Positions 18,189-22,602 of a DNA stretch of 22,602 nucleotides are shown piece after piece. A model generated the notes under the pieces. The model was not told the DNA's origin, made no database searches, and worked only from the letters and a program-made list of their open reading frames with translations. Location of the stretch: the NCBI GenBank assembly GCA_046342195.1, contig JBKDQE010000063.1, forward strand, positions 1 to 22,602, given 5' to 3'. Positions within the stretch are counted from its first letter, which is position 1. The number at the start of each line of letters is the position of its first letter. The DNA is from CANHBY01 sp046342195. Its GTDB lineage: Bacteria; Pseudomonadota; Gammaproteobacteria; Burkholderiales; Burkholderiaceae_C. The position numbers were made by a program, and so were the translations under genes.

Positions 18189-21100
18189 GCGAATACACGG
18201 AGGTCGAACGCCCCTTTCTGCAACAACTGGCCGAGTTGGGCTGGACGGTCATCGACCAGGGCACGGGCGTGCCACAAGATGCCGCTCCCAGCCTGCGTGG
18301 CAACTTTCGCCAGTGGCTGCTGCCGGAAGTGTTCGACAGTTCAGTGCGCGCCATGAACCGCACGGACGATGGGCCTCACGCTGGAAAAACGTGGCTGACC
18401 GACCGCCAATTGGAAGAGTTGCGCAGCCAATTGCTGCGCCACCCGAACCGCACATTGCTTGAGGCCAATGAGGCCGTGCAGTCGATGCTGTTCAAGGCGC
18501 AGGCCGACGTGAACGAGCTGACGGGCGAGGCCGATCCGGTGGTGCGTCTGATCGACTTTCACCACCCCGCAAACAACCATTTTCACGCCATCAACCAGTT
18601 CCGCATCGACACGCCGGGCTGCGTGAAGGCTTTCATCATTCCCGACATCGTGCTGTTCGTGAATGGCATCCCGTTGGTGGTGGTGGAATGCAAAAAGGGT
18701 TCGGAAACCTGCGCCAACCCGATGCAGGAAGCCTTTGTGCAATTGCAGCGCTACATGCGTCGCCGCAAAGAAACAGAAAATTCCGGCCTGAAAGAAGGCG
18801 AGCCCCGACTGTTCTACAGCAGCCTGATGTTGGTGCGCAGCTGTGGCCTGGAAGCCGACTACGGCACCATCACCTCGGGCGAAGAGCATTTCTATGCCTG
18901 GAAAACGCTCCACCCTGCCGACGATTCCGCGCTGGCCGGACTGAATGCCCAGCAGCAGTTGATTGCCGGGATGTTGAACAAAGCCAACCTGCTGCAGATC
19001 CTGCGCACCAGCTCTGTGTTCATGGATACCGACGGTGGCCCAAGGGTGAAGGTGGTGTGCCGCTATCAGCAATTCCGTGCTGCCAGCAAAATCGTCGAAC
19101 GCCTGCGCACCGGCGAAACTGCCACCGAGCGCAGTGGCGTGGTGTGGCACACGCAAGGCTCGGGCAAATCATTGACCATGGTGTTTCTGGCGCGAATGCT
19201 GCGCGCCAGCCGCGACCTGGCCAATTACAAGATCGTGCTGGTCAACGATCGGCAAGACCTGGAAGAACAACTGGGCAAAACCGCCACGCTGATTGGCGGA
19301 CGGGTGAATGTGATCGAAACCCGGGCGGGCCTGCGCCAGCATCTGTCGACCGACAGCTCGGACATCAGCATGGTGATGATCCACAAGTTCCAGGAGCACA
19401 AACAGACGCTCACCAACACCGTGGCGGAAGCGCTGGGCACTTACTTGGCCATGCCTGCGGGCAAGACCTTCGGGCTGGTCAACACGTCGGAGCGCATTAT
19501 TCTGATGATCGACGAAGCCCACCGCACGCAAAGCTCCGACCTGGGCAATAACCTGTTCGAGGCATTCCCCAACGCCACGCGGATTGCCTTCACGGGCACG
19601 CCGCTGATCACGCAGCGCCATGGAGAAAAGAAAACCCACAAACGCTTTGGCGAGTACATCGACACCTACCGTCTGATGGACGCGGTGAGCGATGGGGCCA
19701 CGCTGCAAATTCTCTACGAAGGCAAAACCGCCGACAGCGCGCTGAATGAAAAGCACGCCTTCGACGAAGCCTTTGAAGACCTGTTCCGCGATCGCACCGA
19801 AGAAGAGTTGCTGGCGATCAAGAAGAAGTACGGCGCAACGGGCGACATCCTGGAGGCAGAGAACCGTATCAACGCCATTGCGCGTGACATGGTGGCGCAC
19901 TACGTCGACAACATCCTGCCCAACGGCTTCAAGGCACAGGTGGTGTGCCACTCGAAGCTGGCGTGCATCCGTTATCAGAACGGTATCAAGGCCGCATTGG
20001 CAGAGCGCTTGGCCCGCGAGGAGGCCAAGGCCTCGCCGGATAGCGATTTCATCCAGCGTCTGCGTTTTCTCAAGACCGCTGTGGTGGTGTCGTCGGAGGG
20101 CACCAATGAGGCGGCCTACATCACCCAAGCACGCAAGGAAGCCCAGCGCATGAACGCGGTAGAAAACTTCTGCCGCAGCTTCGATATTGAAGACCCCGAC
20201 AAGGAATACACCGGCATTGCTTTTCTGATCGTGTGCGACATGCTGCTCACGGGCTTTGACGCGCCCATCGAGCAGGTGATGTACATCGATAAAAAACTCC
20301 GTGAGCACACCCTGTTGCAGGCCATTGCCCGCACCAACCGCGTGAAGAAGGGCAAGCAACGCGGTTACATCGTTGACTACATCGGCCTGGCCAATCACCT
20401 GACGGCTGCCCTGACCCTTTACGCGGCCAGCGACGAGTTGCAAGAGCTGCACGACGGGATGAAAAACATCGCCTCAGAACAGCCGGTGCTAGAAGAGCGT
20501 TACCAGCGGCTGCTGCAGCATTTCACAGCGCTGGGTATCAAACAGATTCAGGCCTTCGTGAACGGCGAGTTGCCCCATCTGGACGCCGAGGCCGCCGTGG
20601 TGCATGAGGCAGTGAAGGCGCTCAAGGATGACAAGAAGCGCGCGGACTTTGAGGTCTACCTGAAGAGGTTCCTGATGAGCTTGGACATCATCCTGCCCAA
20701 CGCGTCAGCACAGCCTTACCGCGTGCCTGCGAAGCGCTTCGGCTACATCCTGCAGGTGACCAAGGAGCGCTACAAGGACAGCAGCCTTGATCTAGGCAGC
20801 GCTGGCGAAAAGGTGAAAGCGCTGATCAATGAACACTTGGTCAGCTTGGGCATCAACCCCAAAGTGCCGCCGGTTGAACTTCTGGCGGAAGACTTCCTCG
20901 ACAAGCTGGCCGCGCACGCGGGCCAGAACAACGAGGCCAAGGCCAGCGAGATGGAGCACGCCATCCGCAAGCACTGCACGGTTCACCACGATGAAGATCC
21001 GGCTTTCTACAAGAGCCTGTCGGAAAAGGTCGATGCGCTGATCGAGAAACACCAGGACGAGTGGGACCTGCTGGCTGACAAACTGGCCGAGCTGCGCCAG

Positions 21101-21460
21101 GAGGCCCTTGCAGGCCGTCAGCAAGGTGAGGATGGTATGAGCAAGGAGGCGACAACCTTCTATGAGTACATCGTCCAGCTTGGCTTCGCGAGGGGTTCTA
21201 TCAATGATGCAGACAAGCCTGTATTCAAGGCATTGATGGAGACCACCGTGGAAATATTGCAAAAAACGATTGCCAGTATCGATTTCTGGCAGAACCCCGA
21301 CAAACAGAAGCGCGTGCGCGGACTGATCAAGACCGAGATCGCCAAGACGGGTATCGAAGAGCTGAAACTCAATCGTGAGCGCGTGGCCGTCGAGGTCATG
21401 AAGCTGGCCAAGAATCGCCACGACGAACTGGTCAATATGACACGGTCAGGAGGCGCGTGA
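18185..21460 (+). CDS. hsdR: Type I restriction enzyme subunit R (endonuclease and translocase)
   Basis: HsdR pumps DNA with ATP and cuts it at a distance from unmethylated target sites. The 1091-residue protein has an N-terminal nuclease domain with IPDIVLFVNGIPLVVVECKKG (Asp154, Glu168, Lys170) and the QLQRYMRRR helix. It then has an SF2 helicase motor with Walker A in HTQGSGKSLTM (Lys328), DEAH at residues 443-446 within LMIDEAHRTQ, motif III as AFTGTPL, and later motifs such as LLTGFDAP and QAIARTNRVKKGK. The C-terminal 350 or so residues are helical and are expected to bind the HsdM/HsdS core. Length and motifs are complete, with no disruption. It starts inside the stop of the nuclease gene (ATGA) and ends one base into the metallopeptidase start. 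Confidence 0.96.
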   Translation: MSEYTEVERPFLQQLAELGWTVIDQGTGVPQDAAPSLRGNFRQWLLPEVFDSSVRAMNRTDDGPHAGKTWLTDRQLEELRSQLLRHPNRTLLEANEAVQSMLFKAQADVNELTGEADPVVRLIDFHHPANNHFHAINQFRIDTPGCVKAFIIPDIVLFVNGIPLVVVECKKGSETCANPMQEAFVQLQRYMRRRKETENSGLKEGEPRLFYSSLMLVRSCGLEADYGTITSGEEHFYAWKTLHPADDSALAGLNAQQQLIAGMLNKANLLQILRTSSVFMDTDGGPRVKVVCRYQQFRAASKIVERLRTGETATERSGVVWHTQGSGKSLTMVFLARMLRASRDLANYKIVLVNDRQDLEEQLGKTATLIGGRVNVIETRAGLRQHLSTDSSDISMVMIHKFQEHKQTLTNTVAEALGTYLAMPAGKTFGLVNTSERIILMIDEAHRTQSSDLGNNLFEAFPNATRIAFTGTPLITQRHGEKKTHKRFGEYIDTYRLMDAVSDGATLQILYEGKTADSALNEKHAFDEAFEDLFRDRTEEELLAIKKKYGATGDILEAENRINAIARDMVAHYVDNILPNGFKAQVVCHSKLACIRYQNGIKAALAERLAREEAKASPDSDFIQRLRFLKTAVVVSSEGTNEAAYITQARKEAQRMNAVENFCRSFDIEDPDKEYTGIAFLIVCDMLLTGFDAPIEQVMYIDKKLREHTLLQAIARTNRVKKGKQRGYIVDYIGLANHLTAALTLYAASDELQELHDGMKNIASEQPVLEERYQRLLQHFTALGIKQIQAFVNGELPHLDAEAAVVHEAVKALKDDKKRADFEVYLKRFLMSLDIILPNASAQPYRVPAKRFGYILQVTKERYKDSSLDLGSAGEKVKALINEHLVSLGINPKVPPVELLAEDFLDKLAAHAGQNNEAKASEMEHAIRKHCTVHHDEDPAFYKSLSEKVDALIEKHQDEWDLLADKLAELRQEALAGRQQGEDGMSKEATTFYEYIVQLGFARGSINDADKPVFKALMETTVEILQKTIASIDFWQNPDKQKRVRGLIKTEIAKTGIEELKLNRERVAVEVMKLAKNRHDELVNMTRSGGA

Positions 21461-22167
21461 TGCAACTCCGTCAAGTGCGTGATATTGAATACCAGCTGCT
21501 GCCGGGATCAGACCGCCAGACCACGGACATCGTGATCGAGCGCAACGGCATCATCACCGTTCGCCCGCCAAAGCGGATGACGCCCGAGCAGGTAGACGAA
21601 ACCGTTTTGGCCAAGCGGATGTGGATCTATCGCAATTTGGCGGAATGGCGTGATCTCAACGCCACCCGCGTCACACGCGAGTGGGTCAGCGGCGAGACGT
21701 TTCTCTATTTGGGCAGTTGCTACCGGCTGCAACTGGTGGCCGAACAAGACGAACCGCTGAAGTTGAAAGATGGCCGGTTCTGCGTGCTGCGTGAAGTTGT
21801 CGAGCGTGGTGACCAGGATGCCGCGCATCAAGTGTTTGAGGCCTTCTACAAAACCAAAGGCCTGCCCCGGATTCAGAAGCGCGTGACGTACTTTGCAGCC
21901 AAGGTTGGCGTGACGGCAGGCGACATCCAGATCAAGGATCTTGGCTACCGGTGGGCGTCATGCACCAAGCGCGGTGATCTGCATTTCCACTGGAAATGCC
22001 TCATGGCCCCGTTGACCATCATCGACTACATCATCGTCCACGAGCTCTGCCATTTGCATCACCGAGACCATTCGGAAGCGTTCTGGAACGAGGTCGACAA
22101 GGTGCTACCTGATTACCGCGAGCGAAAAGAATGGCTCAGGATTCGTGGTGCGGAGCTGGATCTCTGA
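21460..22167 (+). CDS. YgjP/DUF45-like zinc metallopeptidase
   Basis: This 235-residue protein belongs to the YgjP (DUF45) group of SprT/WLM-like metallopeptidases. The zinc site is VHELCHLHHRDHSEAFW with His194, Glu195 and His198 (HExxH) and the third ligand His204. The preceding KDLGYRWASCTKRGDLHFHW is also a family signature. ATG 21460 is preferred because AGGAGG at 21448-21453 is six bases away. An alternative GTG at 21457 is closer to the ribosome site. The A of the ATG is the last base of the hsdR stop. YgjP-like genes are repeatedly seen at the end of type I restriction operons. A role in clearing or controlling the restriction complex is plausible but unproven. Confidence 0.92.
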   Translation: MQLRQVRDIEYQLLPGSDRQTTDIVIERNGIITVRPPKRMTPEQVDETVLAKRMWIYRNLAEWRDLNATRVTREWVSGETFLYLGSCYRLQLVAEQDEPLKLKDGRFCVLREVVERGDQDAAHQVFEAFYKTKGLPRIQKRVTYFAAKVGVTAGDIQIKDLGYRWASCTKRGDLHFHWKCLMAPLTIIDYIIVHELCHLHHRDHSEAFWNEVDKVLPDYRERKEWLRIRGAELDL

Positions 22168-22306
22168 CGCGCGATCCGGGCAGTAGTTCGAAAATCTCGA
22201 ATAACTGCCCGCCAGCCCGCAGCAACTCGCGCCAGTGCTCATAAGCTCGGGAGGCCAGTCGGCACTTGGTCAACCGTCCACTGACCTTGCCCCTATTTCC
22301 CGTCAT
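22136..22306 (-). CDS. Unrecognised small reading frame, possibly a mobile-element remnant
   Basis: A 56-codon frame on the - strand starts at ATG 22304-22306 and ends inside the metallopeptidase gene. The middle part, TKCRLASRAYEHWRELLRAG followed by GQLFEIFELLPGS, looks like a real charged helical protein tail. The last dozen residues run through the hairpin-flanking and metallopeptidase-coding DNA and look accidental. It may be the truncated end of a small protein that accompanies transposases, but I do not recognise the family. It could also be chance. Confidence 0.25.
   Translation of the reverse strand: MTGNRGKVSGRLTKCRLASRAYEHWRELLRAGGQLFEIFELLPGSRVRDPAPHHES
22178..22210. other. Strong hairpin after the restriction operon
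   Basis: GGGCAGT (22178-22184) pairs perfectly with ACTGCCC (22204-22210). After a 2x2 internal loop, TTCGA (22187-22191) pairs with TCGAA (22197-22201) around a 5-base loop. It lies 11 bases after the metallopeptidase stop. There is no following T-run, so it is not a classic intrinsic terminator. It may stabilise the 3' end of the mRNA or mark a mobile-element junction. Confidence 0.55.
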
Positions 22307-22353
22307 CGTTAGCCCGAGATTGCTTACGCAGCTATGCCGGACAATGTGGGTCT

Positions 22354-22602
22354 GTGAAAAAAGCTGAACTTGATTTGTACACGGACTATTGGCTGAGTCG
22401 CTGTGGATTGGCGACCGCGACGGGATTGTCAGCGATGGTGGATGGTGCCGTCAGTCACGATAAGGTGACGCGATAAGGTGACGCGATTTTTGTCTGGGCC
22501 GCAGTACACGTCGAAAGACTGGTGGGCTGTGGTGAAACCGACGGTGCGCTCGATTGAAGGCAGCGAGGGTGTGCTGATTTTTGATGACACGATCCAGGAG
22601 AA
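22354..22602 (+). pseudogene. IS4/IS701-like DDE transposase, 5' part, frameshifted
   Basis: A reading frame from GTG 22354 gives MKKAELDLYTDYWLSRCGL, then ATATGLSAMVDGAVSHDKVTR, and stops at TAA 22474-22476. Continuing from the second copy of a 13-bp repeat in another frame gives DKVTRFLSGPQYTSKDWWA and then EGVLIFDDTIQE up to the window end. This includes an FDDT motif likely to hold the first catalytic aspartate. The two parts join smoothly if one repeat copy is removed, so a tandem duplication broke the gene. The exact IS family name is uncertain, and the rest lies beyond the window. Confidence 0.8.
22459..22484 (+). repeat. 13-bp tandem duplication within the transposase
   Basis: GATAAGGTGACGC occurs twice head to tail (22459-22471 and 22472-22484). 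Thirteen is not a multiple of three, so the duplication shifts the transposase frame and brings in a stop codon. Confidence 0.92.

Noticed and set aside
19169..20452. Long 427-codon open frame on the - strand.
   Set aside because: It is antisense to hsdR, whose helicase motifs are intact. It shows no family pattern, and high GC makes such shadows common.

Overview
The window reads as a betaproteobacterial (Burkholderiales-like) chromosome. It has a conserved housekeeping left part (1-8956) and an accessory, defence-rich right part (about 8964-22602). The lineage call rests on the dapF - DUF484 - xerC cluster, a DUF3717+DUF1289 protein and a long-form TrpS. It is an inference from family recall, not a database result.

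Left part, all on the + strand: the 3' end of adk (2-163); dapF, a DUF484 gene and xerC, tightly packed (219-2766); an RND efflux adaptor and pump (2827-7103); trpS (7251-8471); and a DUF3717-DUF1289 gene (8537-8956).

The accessory part begins 7 nt after that last gene with the terminal repeat and transposase tail of a truncated IS66 element (8964-about 9180). Behind it on the - strand lie two coupled genes of a broken defence locus. One is an AAA/SMC-like ATPase whose 3' end is replaced by IS66 sequence. The other is the C-terminal specificity half of a type IIG (Eco57I/TaqI-like) methylase-restriction enzyme that has lost its methylase half. Next comes a complete but disabled IS5-like element (11334-12092), with terminal repeats and a possible TA target duplication, whose transposase carries an in-frame internal deletion. 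Two fragments of a HTH/recombinase-associated module follow (12092-12539).

The main system is an apparently intact seven-gene unit (12702-22167, + strand): a winged-helix regulator with a palindrome upstream, hsdM, hsdS, a 73-residue orphan protein, a DUF1016/YhcG-type PD-(D/E)XK nuclease, hsdR and a YgjP/DUF45 zinc metallopeptidase. From hsdM onward every start codon overlaps the preceding stop region by 1-8 bases, so the six genes are very probably one translationally coupled transcript. HsdM, HsdS and HsdR form a type I restriction-modification enzyme. The nuclease, orphan and peptidase are the less understood passengers.

The right edge holds a hairpin, an unrecognised small - strand reading frame, and the start of an IS4/IS701-like transposase broken by a 13-bp tandem duplication. 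No tRNA, rRNA or CRISPR array was seen.
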